Position numbers and translations under genes: made by a program
From: Bradyrhizobium sp. CB1717
Lineage (GTDB): Bacteria; Pseudomonadota; Alphaproteobacteria; Rhizobiales; Xanthobacteraceae
Direction of reading: 5' to 3'
Length of the DNA: 64,000 nucleotides
NCBI RefSeq assembly: GCF_029714325.1
Contig: NZ_CP121666.1
Location: 7,719,001 to 7,783,000 of the forward strand
Shown: in pieces, positions 44,372-53,277 of the stretch
Numbering within the stretch: the stretch's first letter is position 1
Layout of the letters: every line of letters begins with the position of its first letter
The notes under the pieces: model-generated
The model's database searches: none
Seen by the model: only the letters and a program-made list of their open reading frames with translations
What the model was told of the DNA's origin: nothing

Positions 44372-44782
44372 TTATGCTTCAAGCGAACGCATCGATGCAT
44401 CGAAGCGAATCTTTTGCAGTGGGAGGTTCAGATGCCGTCCAATTCGGATCGGCCCATAATGCCGCTCAGCGACCGGATAGGCACGCACGCAGGCCGACGG
44501 ATTGATCGTCTTCTGTGCAGGCATGTAGGAGCAGCGGCCGGCCGAATTGAAGACCAGCCCGTGATAGCCGCACATAACGTCATCGCCCTTGAGATGCCCC
44601 AGCGACAACGGCAGCAGCCGGTGCCAACACGCATCCTCAAGCGCCGCGATGGCGCCGTCCGTGCGGCGATAGAGCACGATGTTCTTGCCGCAGATGGTGC
44701 GAGCGGAAAGCTCGCGGGCGATCTCGTGGGACCATGCAGCCGCGTACCAGGCATTGAGCGGAAAGGGTTTTGGTGCGTTCAC
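44372..44782 (-). pseudogene. Rieske-type oxygenase (VanA-like), C-terminally truncated
   Basis: The N-terminal NAWYAAAWSHEIARELSARTICGKNIVLYR and the Rieske cluster motifs CWHRLLPL and CGYHGLVFNSAGRC are intact. In VanA-type demethylase oxygenases the protein continues another 200 residues with the mononuclear iron site. Here, after VRAYPVAERH, the frame gives YGPIRIGRHLNLPLQ and stops. The start is taken as GTG at 44782. It is divergent from a LysR gene, which in intact loci would regulate it. It cannot be a working oxygenase. Confidence 0.75.
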
Positions 44783-44952
44783 GGTGCAGCTATCTCCATG
44801 ATTTAGTCGATGGTCGCGGGCTTGCCGTCTTAACTCCCATTTTCGAGCAGATTGCGTTGGCAATAGCCATCGGACAATCGGACAGAGTTGATATCCCTTA
44901 TCTACTCTTTCGATATGGCGGCTTGGGCCACGCGAGGAGGATATTTAAGGAG

Positions 44953-46050
44953 ATGGCAAAAGATTGGGATCCATTCGCGATTGATTTTGCCGCGATCCGT
45001 ACCTTGCGCTTGGTGTCGGAACTGGGTTCGTTTTCGAAAGCCGCCGAAGTGCTCGGTACGAACCAATCGACGATCAGCTACACGATGGACCGGCTACGCG
45101 CGGCGTTCCACGACAAGCTGTTCGTGCGCCAGCGCGGCGGTATCGCGCCAACGCCCCGCTGCGTCGAGATCGTCGAGTGTGCCAGCCGCCTGCTTGAGGG
45201 CTTTGAGGGCCTCATGCAGCCGACGGATTTTGATCCCGCCAGAGCGTCCGGGCGGGTCACGATCGCCTGCAACTATTACGAACGCTCGATGATTCTGCCG
45301 GGTACAATCGCCGAGATTAGGCGCCTAGCGCCGCGCCTGGTGCTGGAGATCAAGGCGGCACGCGCCAAAGGCATCGCGTATCTCAAACGCGGCGAAGCCG
45401 ATCTTCTCCTCGGCCCCTACGACGTGCAGGAGGACGGCCTCTATCATCGCAATCTGCTGGATGACCACTATGTGTGCGTCATGCACCGCGGCCATCCGCT
45501 CGCCGGCAGGAGGCTGCGCGTCGACGACTATGTCAAGGCGAGCCATGCCGTCGTCACCTATGGCGGCACCTGGCGCTCAGGCTACCTCAGAGAGCTCGAT
45601 GAACGCGGTCTGTCGCTCAACCGGGTAGTCACGGTACCGAGCATCTCAGATCTCACCCACATTCTCCCCGGCACGGATCTGATCTCGACGGTGCCAAGCC
45701 GCATCGCTTCGAACATCGCCAAATCCGTCATAGCAACGTCATGTCCTTTCCCCGAACCGTTTCAGATCGGGATGACCTGGACGTCCCGGACGCATCATTC
45801 CGCCGCCCACCGGTGGCTGCGGCAACTCATGGCCCGAATTGCCGGCGCTCTGCCGTACAAGGCGCTCTCGCCGCGCCGTCTGGGCGCACCCGCGGCGGTG
45901 CCAATTCCAGAGCTTGAATTGGCTGCCTGCCGGCACGTGGGTCTCTCCGCTCCTTTCGAATTTGACGACCCCTCCTCTATTCTCACTAAGCCGCCGACTT
46001 GCCGATGGCCCTGCACGACTAAGTCGGTTTCCGACATTCCGATCAGATGA
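44953..46050 (+). CDS. LysR-family transcriptional regulator with aberrant C-terminal extension
   Basis: The start is ATG at 44953 (MAKDWDPFAIDF), with GAGGAGG upstream. Residues 10-70 are the winged HTH (FSKAAEVLGTNQSTISYTMDRLRAAFHDKLFVRQRGGIAPTPR). Residues 90-290 form the periplasmic-binding-like effector domain. The typical protein ends near MARIAGAL. Here about 65 extra residues of Pro/Leu-rich, non-homologous-looking sequence follow, suggesting loss of the original stop by a frameshift near 45840. It is divergent from the truncated Rieske gene, its likely former target. Confidence 0.83.
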   Translation: MAKDWDPFAIDFAAIRTLRLVSELGSFSKAAEVLGTNQSTISYTMDRLRAAFHDKLFVRQRGGIAPTPRCVEIVECASRLLEGFEGLMQPTDFDPARASGRVTIACNYYERSMILPGTIAEIRRLAPRLVLEIKAARAKGIAYLKRGEADLLLGPYDVQEDGLYHRNLLDDHYVCVMHRGHPLAGRRLRVDDYVKASHAVVTYGGTWRSGYLRELDERGLSLNRVVTVPSISDLTHILPGTDLISTVPSRIASNIAKSVIATSCPFPEPFQIGMTWTSRTHHSAAHRWLRQLMARIAGALPYKALSPRRLGAPAAVPIPELELAACRHVGLSAPFEFDDPSSILTKPPTCRWPCTTKSVSDIPIR

Positions 46051-46441
46051 GGCGGCTTCGTTAAGTTCAAATCGGACGAGCTCTGGCCGTCCCGCCACGC
46101 GGATCGGAACGAGAAAACCGAGGTTGCCGGTGCCATGCTGTCGGCTTCAAAGAGTGTTGCTTCCGCGCGGATCGAGCGCGCGCACCAAGCTTACTCCTTG
46201 TCTTGCCCGGCGACGACGAAACGAGCCTGTGGCCTTCGCCGTCTTCGTCATCGAACATATTCAAGTCATTGAAAGAGCAAGTTGCGCGAATCTATCAAGT
46301 ATGATGTTTTTGGTAGATTTGACATGAGGCTTTCCTGCGCGTAAGCACCGAAAATGTTTTTTGACAGTGGGCCAGCAGATGGGTTTGGCAGACGATGAAT
46401 CGTGCCGTGGCCGCGGACACAGCCAGCAAGGCGAGTGCGGC
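46051..46441. other. intergenic stretch without a recognisable gene
   Basis: About 390 bases have no recognisable domain. Its right end leads into the Mpo1-like gene. Confidence 0.4.
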
Positions 46442-46954
46442 ATGAACTCCTCTTTCCATCGGCTGCTCGCGGATTACGTGGAGTATCATCGCGCCCCCTG
46501 GAATTGCGCGATGCACGTCTTCGGCATCCTGTTCTTGTTTCTCGCTGTCAGTCTTCCGCTCAGCCGTTGGGTCATCACACTGTTCGGGATCCACATCAGC
46601 GTGGCGGCCATCGCGCTCGCGCCTGTGCTCATCCTTTGGTTCGTGCTCGACTTCGAGCTTGGCGCCGCGATCCTTGGCGCTGTGATCGCATTGCTTGGAG
46701 CTGCGGCCGTGATCCTCAAGCATGTGACGACCGTCGGGATGTGGTCGCTTACTGCCGCCCTGATTGTGCTCGGCGTTGCATCGCTGATCATTGGGCACTC
46801 GGTGTTCGAGCGCCGGCGGCCGGCAATGGTCGACAATCCTAGCCATCTATTGGTCGGACCCATGTTTGTCATGGCGAAGTTGGTTGTCGCGCTCGGCTTT
46901 CGGCACGATCTCGGCGTCATCGTCGGGAAGCGTCGCCAGGCGCCTTTCCGGTGA
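46442..46954 (+). CDS. Mpo1-like / DUF962 membrane protein
   Basis: The protein has 170 residues with four hydrophobic segments. The N-terminal YVEYHRAPWNCAMHVFGILF and the later IIGHSVFERRRPA (His and ExRRP) are the conserved iron-site regions of DUF962. The yeast member Mpo1 is an Fe(II) dioxygenase that shortens 2-hydroxy fatty acids. Bacterial members are membrane proteins of unknown exact substrate. It starts at ATGAACTCC with GGCGAG upstream. It has no obvious operon partner. A lipid role is inferred from the family only. Confidence 0.8.
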   Translation: MNSSFHRLLADYVEYHRAPWNCAMHVFGILFLFLAVSLPLSRWVITLFGIHISVAAIALAPVLILWFVLDFELGAAILGAVIALLGAAAVILKHVTTVGMWSLTAALIVLGVASLIIGHSVFERRRPAMVDNPSHLLVGPMFVMAKLVVALGFRHDLGVIVGKRRQAPFR

Positions 46955-47044
46955 CCATATTTTCTCGCTACCGTCGCTTCGCGAGGGTCAATTTAAATGT
47001 TTTGTATTTTGTGCGCAGCTCGATGAAGGTGGGGATGCCGGCCT

Positions 47045-47362
47045 CTAGACTGCCAGACGGACGCCTGCGTACCTCGTTGAATCTATTTTGATGAGTTCAG
47101 CCAACCAGGGCTCCAACCACGACTCGACCTGATCTATCCATGACGCAAGAGGTCGGCATAGAGTCGGCGATGCGTGCGTACCCGCCTCATCGATCTGGGC
47201 ATAGATCTCGATGTCGTCGAGCCGGTGCGCCACCAGGAAGGCGGTTCGCACCTCGAGGCCGACCGCGAGCGTCTGGCGATATGATGGTCTGGCCGGTGAG
47301 TGAGCTTGCGCTTTGATCTTGGGTATCGTGGTATATTCAAGACACATCGTGGCGCGCAGCAT
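47045..47362 (-). CDS. hypothetical protein or fragment
   Basis: I do not recognise a family. Residues from about 28 on (SYRQTLAVGLEVRTAFLVAHRLDDIEIYAQIDEAG and IDQVESWLEPWLAELIK) look like genuine folded protein with helices. The first 25 residues are less convincing and no good ribosome binding site is seen. It may be the 3' part of a longer gene whose 5' end was lost. Confidence 0.4.
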   Translation of the reverse strand: MLRATMCLEYTTIPKIKAQAHSPARPSYRQTLAVGLEVRTAFLVAHRLDDIEIYAQIDEAGTHASPTLCRPLASWIDQVESWLEPWLAELIKIDSTRYAGVRLAV

Positions 47363-47851
47363 TAAGCTTCGAAGTGATCATCGTCCATGGCAGCAGCATC
47401 CTCATCGCGCCAGCGATCGATCCTGGTCAGGGCGAGGACCGCGCATGGTCGAGCGGAGCGATGGCACGAGCCAACCGGAGCCTTGTTGGCCTTCGCCCCA
47501 TTGATTTTCGCGTTGAAGATCTTCAGGGTGCCGGCAGCTGCTTAAGGATCAACTTACACAGCATGGTTCCGATCGAACGAGCTGACCAAAATCAGGAGAA
47601 CAGGCCGACCGGAATAGGTCGCGCGCACTTCGGCTCCTGCGGCCACTTTTCCTTCCACAGCACGAGTTCGTTGTTACGATGGACGCTAAGATGCTCCCCC
47701 GGAAGACACACTCGTCTCCCATCGCGGAGGCAGCGAAGTCGGTGTCGCTATTCGCTGCAACATAATTCTCCCATCTCGCTTTTCTGCCTGTCGGCTCAGA
47801 ACAATGTCGCCCCGCCCGAGTAGATCGGCCGGGGCGTTCTCGGCGCGAGGC
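47363..47851. other. intergenic stretch without a recognisable gene
   Basis: About 490 bases have no recognisable domain; the frames on both strands look like chance. Confidence 0.4.
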
Positions 47852-48040
47852 CTACTCGCCGGTCTTGCGCGGGCGCGACCAGAGGAGGGTGTAGCTTTCG
47901 CCGGCTTCGTCGTCGAACAGATTCGCGTAGATCGGCGCGTTGAACGAGGGGTCATCGAGCTTGAGCGAGAGGTAATCGCGACCTTCCTCGGACCGCTTGG
48001 ACCAGGCCGCCCCGATCTCAACTTTATGCGGTGCACCGCA
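47852..48040 (-). pseudogene. DUF736 gene fragment (minus copy)
   Basis: The C-terminal half of a DUF736 protein is clean here: [40 protein letters not shown] and [13 protein letters not shown], then stop. The N-terminal half (usually MATIGSF onward) is absent. DUF736 genes are typical of conjugative and integrative elements of alphaproteobacteria. This copy faces away from the plus-strand copy at 48048. Confidence 0.75.
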
Positions 48041-48046
48041 TAAGGC
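48022..48046. repeat. perfect 20-bp palindrome at the junction of inverted DUF736 fragments
   Basis: TTATGCGGTG is followed directly by CACCGCATAA. It sits at the symmetry centre between the minus and plus DUF736 fragments. Confidence 0.8.
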
Positions 48047-48047
48047 G

Positions 48048-48219
48048 AAGATCGGGGCCGCCTGATTCAAACGCTCCAAGGAGGCCCGCGATTATCTCGG
48101 TCTGAAGCCTCGACGATCCGAGCTCCACCGCTCCGATCTTCGCCAACCTCTTCGCCGACGAGGAAGATGAGGGCTTCAGCCTGATCTGGTCCCGTCCCAG
48201 CCGTCGCAACGGCGACTGA
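48048..48219 (+). pseudogene. DUF736 gene fragment (plus copy, degenerate)
   Basis: The plus strand reads KIGAA, a stop, then [14 protein letters not shown]. After a frameshift it continues as FANLFADEEDEGFSLIWSRPSRRNGD and a stop. It mirrors the minus fragment nearly base for base around the central palindrome but is more decayed (one nonsense and one frameshift). Its N-terminal half is also missing. Confidence 0.7.
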
Positions 48220-48229
48220 CCCGATCCAC

Positions 48230-48262
48230 AATGCCTCGCCCGGCTCGTCCGGGCGGGGCATT
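48230..48262. terminator. strong hairpin after the plus DUF736 fragment
   Basis: AATGCCTCGCCCGG, loop CTCGT, CCGGGCGGGGCATT forms a 14-bp stem with one wobble pair. No long T-run follows, so termination strength is uncertain. Confidence 0.5.
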
Positions 48263-48356
48263 ACCTTGCGCAGGAGCCGGCCGCGATCTTGCGGCAGCGT
48301 CGCACTCCGACTATGCGAGCTTCGCAGGACGGACGCACCGATTCCCTCAAGGAGTT

Positions 48357-49682
48357 TTAGTCGCAAGTAACCGAGGGCGCGTCATCGTGCTTGAGGTGTC
48401 GCTTTCGGACATTGTAACTCACCAGCCAGATCACGCCGACCGCGATCGGCACGAAGGCTGCGGTCAGGAACGAGGGCTCTACTCGCAGTCCGACATCATG
48501 CGCGCCCTTGGCAAGATAACTAAACAGGCTGACCACATAATATCCGATCGCCCCAACCGACAATCCTTCGACCGTGCACTGCAGCCGAAGTTGCTGTCTC
48601 GCGCGCTCGTTGATAGCCTGCAACAGGTCACGATTCTGTCGTTCGATTTCGACGTCGACCCGGGTTCGCAACAAATCGGCGGCGCGCGCGAGCTTGACCG
48701 ACAAAGTTGCCTGGCGATCCTCCACAGTTGCGCAGGTTCGCATCGCCGGCGCCATCCGGCGTGCCAGAAACGACGACCAGGTTGGATAGCCCGAGACATC
48801 GTTGCCTTCGATGATGGATAGTCGCGATTGGACCAGCTCGTTATAGGCCCTGCTGGCGCCGAATCGAAACAGGCTGCCAGTCGCCCCTCTTTCGAAGGAG
48901 GCGGCCAGAGCCGTCAGCTCGGCAAGCAGATGGTTGTTGAACTGCAGCCCCTCACCGGTTTGCATTTTCTCGAGCGCCTCTACAAGACGGCGGTCGATGC
49001 GATCAACAGATGGTGCAAGCTCAAGGGCCGCCGACAGGCCAAGCAGCGCCAATGGACGGTAGGTCTCGATTTCCAGAAGCCGTTGCACCAGCGCTCCGAG
49101 ATCGTGCGACGTCAACCCGAGGTCGCAGACGAGGATTTTCGTGAAGCCTTTTTCGTCTACGCGGAAGTCTGAAGCGGCAACTGCTGCGCCGCTCTTTGTG
49201 GCGACCATGGCCAGGCTGTTCTTGTCAAAAATCTGTTCGGCCCTCCTGGTCGGCGAGGCGTCCCGCTCCACTTCTAGCCTGATCGCGACCAGCAACTGTC
49301 CGGTCTGACGTAACGCGCGGATCAGCGATCGGACGGTGCCATCAACTTTGTTAAAATGGTCTGCGGCAGAACAATTTGCGTTAGTCCAGATCCACGTGAA
49401 TGTTGTAAATTCCGAATGCTGCTCCCAGCGTAGCGTAGCGGGCCCGATGACAATCTGATGAAGTTTCGCCGATTGCTCAGGCGGCGTAAGATTGCGCTCC
49501 AGGCAAAAATCGATAAAACGGCAGCGATCGCTTGTGGCCGCCTCGCCCTGTGCAAGAAAAGCGAAGTGGATCACGCTGAAGGGCGAAACAAGGCGCGTGA
49601 AGGGGCGCGCGTGCACTTCGCCGAGCACAGCGTCGCGTTGCGGATGTGGCGTGAAGGTTCGCAGATCCAGTTCATCGATCAT
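48357..49682 (-). CDS. DUF3422 family membrane-anchored protein
   Basis: The protein has about 441 residues from MIDELDLRTFTPHPQRD at 49682, with GAGGCG upstream. DUF3422 hallmarks are LGEVHARPF near the N terminus, RWEQHSEFTTFTWIW and SFLARRMAPAMRTCATVEDRQATLSVKLARAADLLRTRVDVEIERQNRDLL. Two C-terminal membrane segments follow (GAIGYYVVSLFSYLAKG and AAFVPIAVGVIWLVSYNV). This is the usual layout and length. The family is widespread in rhizobia and of unknown function. The gene looks intact and resembles chromosomal rather than island sequence. Confidence 0.85.
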   Translation of the reverse strand: MIDELDLRTFTPHPQRDAVLGEVHARPFTRLVSPFSVIHFAFLAQGEAATSDRCRFIDFCLERNLTPPEQSAKLHQIVIGPATLRWEQHSEFTTFTWIWTNANCSAADHFNKVDGTVRSLIRALRQTGQLLVAIRLEVERDASPTRRAEQIFDKNSLAMVATKSGAAVAASDFRVDEKGFTKILVCDLGLTSHDLGALVQRLLEIETYRPLALLGLSAALELAPSVDRIDRRLVEALEKMQTGEGLQFNNHLLAELTALAASFERGATGSLFRFGASRAYNELVQSRLSIIEGNDVSGYPTWSSFLARRMAPAMRTCATVEDRQATLSVKLARAADLLRTRVDVEIERQNRDLLQAINERARQQLRLQCTVEGLSVGAIGYYVVSLFSYLAKGAHDVGLRVEPSFLTAAFVPIAVGVIWLVSYNVRKRHLKHDDAPSVTCD

Positions 49683-51016
49683 GTATTGACGCCTCGCTTC
49701 AGAGTGAGCAGGCAACCGTCAGCCTTGACGCGGGAGGCAATGGCGGTGCTGGGAAACGGTTGCGCGCGGCTAGCTTGCTGATCGAGTCATGTCGATGATC
49801 ACTACCGAGGCCGCCCTGAACTCGGGAAGAGGTCTTGCGGGAGGAAGGTCAGGCCAGGCAGATTGAGATGGTGCCGCCTCATCCAGCTTTCGAATGACGC
49901 CAGGCGCTCTTCTGAAAGCAGTTGTCCGGTGGGATGACCGATGCCGCGCGAGGCCGTGGCAAGCAGGAACGTCTTCCGTTCTCCCAGCGTGGTACAGATA
50001 AACGACTTCCGGTGCGGCAACCGCATTGTCGATTGACGGATCGAGGCCCAAACTCGGCTCCCATCTTTTGCCGGCGCCACGCCTCCTGGCGCCGAGAGCC
50101 GGTGCAGGATTTGGGCCAGCACGATAGAAGGGGCGCTCTCGCGTCTTTTTTGCGCAATGTGGCTTTCGAAGACAGGCGGAGGCGGTTCAGACATGAGGAC
50201 GCTTGTATTCTCACAGAACGCGCACGTGGCACAGGCCACAGCGAAGGCTGTTTTCGGCAAGGTGATCGCTCACCCGGCCGCTGCCATTGTTTGAGCGGCC
50301 ACGCTCTGGTTGGATTTGTCGATGCAGAGCCATGCGAGTGACCCCGCGCGCCCACCGGGCAAGGCTCGGCGATGGCTGATAACGTCACGTCGCGTGAGGT
50401 TGACTGGATCAAGCATAGAGCCTCTCCTCGCCTTTGAAGCGTCACTGAGAGCAGCGCAAGCGTTGCGGCTCGACCGGTTGTCGCAGCGAGGCAGACCCTA
50501 TTCCGTTCATGCCGTGTTCGGACCCGTGCGGACAGCGGCATCAAATGTGACTTGGCCAAAGAACGCAGGTTAGCTTGAGTCCATTCGTTGCTCGGTCCCG
50601 CACACGGACGGGCGCACTTCGTCCATCCAGACCCGGCGGGGTCGTCTCGGCAACCGCGCAATGCACTCGCGCTGCATCATCTGCCGACTCTTGCTCGCAA
50701 AATTCGAAAATACCAGGTCGCCGCTATCTGGCCTGCTTAGAGCCCGTAAAGACCCGCTTTGGTGGCTTGCCGTGGCGCTTTTCGCACACTGTCGTCGCAT
50801 CTTGAACACCGTGTGAGGGCCTGAACGACGCACAAGACGCACTGAGTGGCTAGAATGCCTCGTCTTCCAATTCTCCTCGCTCCAGAAATGCCAGCCTGTA
50901 TACTCAGAGCACTGGTACAACGCTTGCTAAGGATGAACCGAAGTTTCGCCTTCATAGGCAGATTTGCCATGCGAGGCGGCCCGCCAGATCGGCTCCTTAA
51001 CAAGTAGGTGACTTAT
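49683..51016. other. long region upstream of the PurF-like operon
   Basis: About 1.3 kb have no recognisable gene. A minus frame near 49802-50260 has a protein-like stretch (RKSFICTTLGERKTFLLATASRG, ERLASFESWMRRHHLNLPG) that I cannot assign; it may be a fragment. I did not find a nod box, tts box or sigma-54 promoter before 51017. Confidence 0.4.
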
Positions 51017-52597
51017 ATGTCCGGTGTCGCCGGTGCATTTCTCTGCGCTTCAAGCGAACCATCGCCGCGCGTTGTTGATCAGCTAAAGAAAATGATTCCG
51101 ACACTTGCGCTCCGTGGGCAAGCAGGTGTCGTGGTCTCCGCCTTCATGCAAGAGCGTGGGATCCGATGCGGAAGGGCGTTTCAATCGAACGACAATTCAG
51201 TGCGCATTGACTGCATCGAACAGGAGCCGCGCCTTCGGCCTCATGTCGCAATCGCGCAGATCCGTAGCAGATCCCATGGAACTGGGGGTGACGGCGATGT
51301 GCCGTCAATTCCTAGTCGCCATTTTGCAATTTCTCTGGATGGCGCCTTGGTGAACGCCCGTGAACTCAGGAGCGAATTACGGGCTCAGGGCCAACTGATA
51401 GCTCCCAACACAGACACCGAGCTCTTGCTGAGGTGGATTGAACGATCTTGCGAACATGAATATTGGCGTCACGGCTTGCCCGCAGACTACGAAGCTATCT
51501 TTCGCGAGCTTGATGATCGTATCGATGGTGCCATTACCGCGCTTTTGCTAGATAAGAACGGAGATCTTGTTGCATACCGCAATCGAAGCGGCTTGCGACC
51601 ATTGGAGACTATGCGGACAAACGATGGATTGTTGCTCTTTGCTTCTGAAACTTGTGCCTTCGCTGGCTTGGAAGGTAAGATCCAGCAGCTCTCGCCTGGG
51701 AGCATACAGCGCGTGGATGCTAAGACGGGCGGCAGCGTTGACCACCCCCTGAACAGCCGAGGATGTAAGGCCAAACTCTGCGCCTACGAGACTCTCTATT
51801 TGGGAAGTCCGAACACATCGGTCGAAGGCCATTCACATCGCCAGACCCGTTACAACATCGGGCTCGCCTTGGGGAGATTTGTTGCGGAGCGAGTTCAAGC
51901 AGAGCCATTCTTGATGCCGCCAATCGTGTCCTCCATGCCAAATACTGGGGGGCCGTACGCCGACGGTCTGTTTGACTCTCTCGCCGAACAGGGCGTGCTA
52001 GCCGAGCGTCGTGACGCAGTGGCAACGCAATTTCCTGAGCGAACGCTCCTGGGCAAACCCAGGGCCCGGCAATCTCGCATTGCTCAGAAGTATCGAGTGT
52101 CGGAACCTGCCGTCGCTAAGCGGACGATAATAGTTGTCGACGAGGCCCTCATTCGAGGCGATACCAGCCAAGCCGTCACAACGATGCTCCTTGCTGCTGG
52201 AGCCAAGGCCGTACATTGGGCGATTGGTTCGCCGCCTATAGTTGCTCCAAACTACTACGGCATGGGTATTGATACGCTAGATGAGCTCGCATTCTGGCAG
52301 GCATTGAAGCGGTTGCCGCCCGAACTGCGCGCCCAGTGCCTTCGCTTTCACAGGATGGACCCGCCAGCCCTCAGACTCATTGAAAGCAACATTGCGACGG
52401 CGATCCAAGCAGCAACAATAACTTATCTGCCTTTCCGCGCCCTAGTATCCATATTGGCCAACAGGCTAGAGGGCATCGATTTGTCCCCCTTCACGTTGGA
52501 GATGCCCACCCCCGCTGGACGGCAGCGCGCGGCCAGAAACTTGGCAGCGTTGCTGGCGGCTCTTCCCGTCAATCCCCGTCTGAGGTCAGGATCATGA
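51017..52597 (+). CDS. PurF (amidophosphoribosyltransferase) paralogue with Ser in place of the catalytic Cys
   Basis: The protein has 526 residues. The start is ATG at 51017 (MSGVAGAF), preceded by AGTAGGTGA; a GTG nine bases earlier is possible. PurF makes 5-phosphoribosylamine from PRPP and glutamine. In PurF the sequence is MCGV..G and the Cys after Met is the glutaminase nucleophile; here it is Ser. The oxyanion region HNGN is SLDGA (residues 106-110) and the usual RYST stretch is IRSRSHG. The PRPP loop is kept: TIIVVDEALIRGDTSQ (from residue 370), AAGAKAVHWAIGSPPI and YYGMGIDT. So PRPP binding looks intact while the glutaminase half looks rewired or dead. The stop overlaps the HAD start (ATGA). 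It is a pathway-specific paralogue rather than housekeeping purF. Confidence 0.82.
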   Translation: MSGVAGAFLCASSEPSPRVVDQLKKMIPTLALRGQAGVVVSAFMQERGIRCGRAFQSNDNSVRIDCIEQEPRLRPHVAIAQIRSRSHGTGGDGDVPSIPSRHFAISLDGALVNARELRSELRAQGQLIAPNTDTELLLRWIERSCEHEYWRHGLPADYEAIFRELDDRIDGAITALLLDKNGDLVAYRNRSGLRPLETMRTNDGLLLFASETCAFAGLEGKIQQLSPGSIQRVDAKTGGSVDHPLNSRGCKAKLCAYETLYLGSPNTSVEGHSHRQTRYNIGLALGRFVAERVQAEPFLMPPIVSSMPNTGGPYADGLFDSLAEQGVLAERRDAVATQFPERTLLGKPRARQSRIAQKYRVSEPAVAKRTIIVVDEALIRGDTSQAVTTMLLAAGAKAVHWAIGSPPIVAPNYYGMGIDTLDELAFWQALKRLPPELRAQCLRFHRMDPPALRLIESNIATAIQAATITYLPFRALVSILANRLEGIDLSPFTLEMPTPAGRQRAARNLAALLAALPVNPRLRSGS

Positions 52598-53274
52598 AGC
52601 CCGCGCTCGTATTTGACTGGAACGGAACACTGCTCGATGACACGTACGCGCTGCTCGAAACGACCAATGTCATTCTGGACCGCTTTGGTCGTCCGAGCAT
52701 CGATATAAAGACCTTTCGAGATCGTTGTGATGTTCCCCTCTCTCGTCTCTACCTTAGCCTTGGAATGTCGCGCGAAGAGATTGGGGCAGTGGAGCGTGAC
52801 GATGGCGCACTGTTTCACGACTTATACGAGCCTCTTGCGGACAAGGCCGATCTACGTGAGGGGGCGCGCAGAGTGCTCGAGATAGCGCGACGACAATCCG
52901 CTCTACTCATCATCCTCAGCAACCACATAGTCGCGCCTCTACAGTCCCAGCTGAGGAGGCTTGGAGTAGATCACTACATCACCGATGTGCTCGCTTTTGA
53001 AAGCCGCGCCACGCAATACAAATCGATGAGCAAAGGAGAGCGACTTCGGCTTTATATGCAAAGCTACGACCTGAAGCCCGCATCAACCTTCATCATCGGC
53101 GATATGCCCGTGGAGACTGATATTGCACGTAATCTCGGTCTGACAAGCATATCCATTACCGGAGGATTTGTTTCGACCTCGCGCCTGCAAGCCGCGCGTC
53201 CAGATTACACGATCAACAACCATCACGAGCTGCTGCCCATCCTGCAAAGCCGTGGCTACTTTTCGGAATGCTAA
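52594..53274 (+). CDS. HAD-family phosphatase in the PurF-like operon
   Basis: The protein has 226 residues. HAD motif I is VFDWNGTLLDD (nucleophile D8; the +2 residue is Asn rather than the usual Asp), motif II is IILSNH, motif III the Lys in KSMSKGERL and motif IV IIGDMPVETDIA. A helical cap lies between motifs I and II, as in phosphoglycolate phosphatase relatives. The start codon overlaps the PurF-like stop, so the two are translationally coupled. It may remove a phosphate from the product of the PRPP-dependent enzyme. The substrate is unknown. Confidence 0.85.
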   Translation: MKPALVFDWNGTLLDDTYALLETTNVILDRFGRPSIDIKTFRDRCDVPLSRLYLSLGMSREEIGAVERDDGALFHDLYEPLADKADLREGARRVLEIARRQSALLIILSNHIVAPLQSQLRRLGVDHYITDVLAFESRATQYKSMSKGERLRLYMQSYDLKPASTFIIGDMPVETDIARNLGLTSISITGGFVSTSRLQAARPDYTINNHHELLPILQSRGYFSEC

Positions 53275-53277
53275 GTC

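Noticed and set aside
51008..51016. GTG at 51008 as the start of the PurF-like protein, which would bury the Ser
   Set aside because: The ATG at 51017 aligns with PurF Met-Cys, and AGTAGGTGA is well placed for it; the GTG would add only three residues lacking in PurF.
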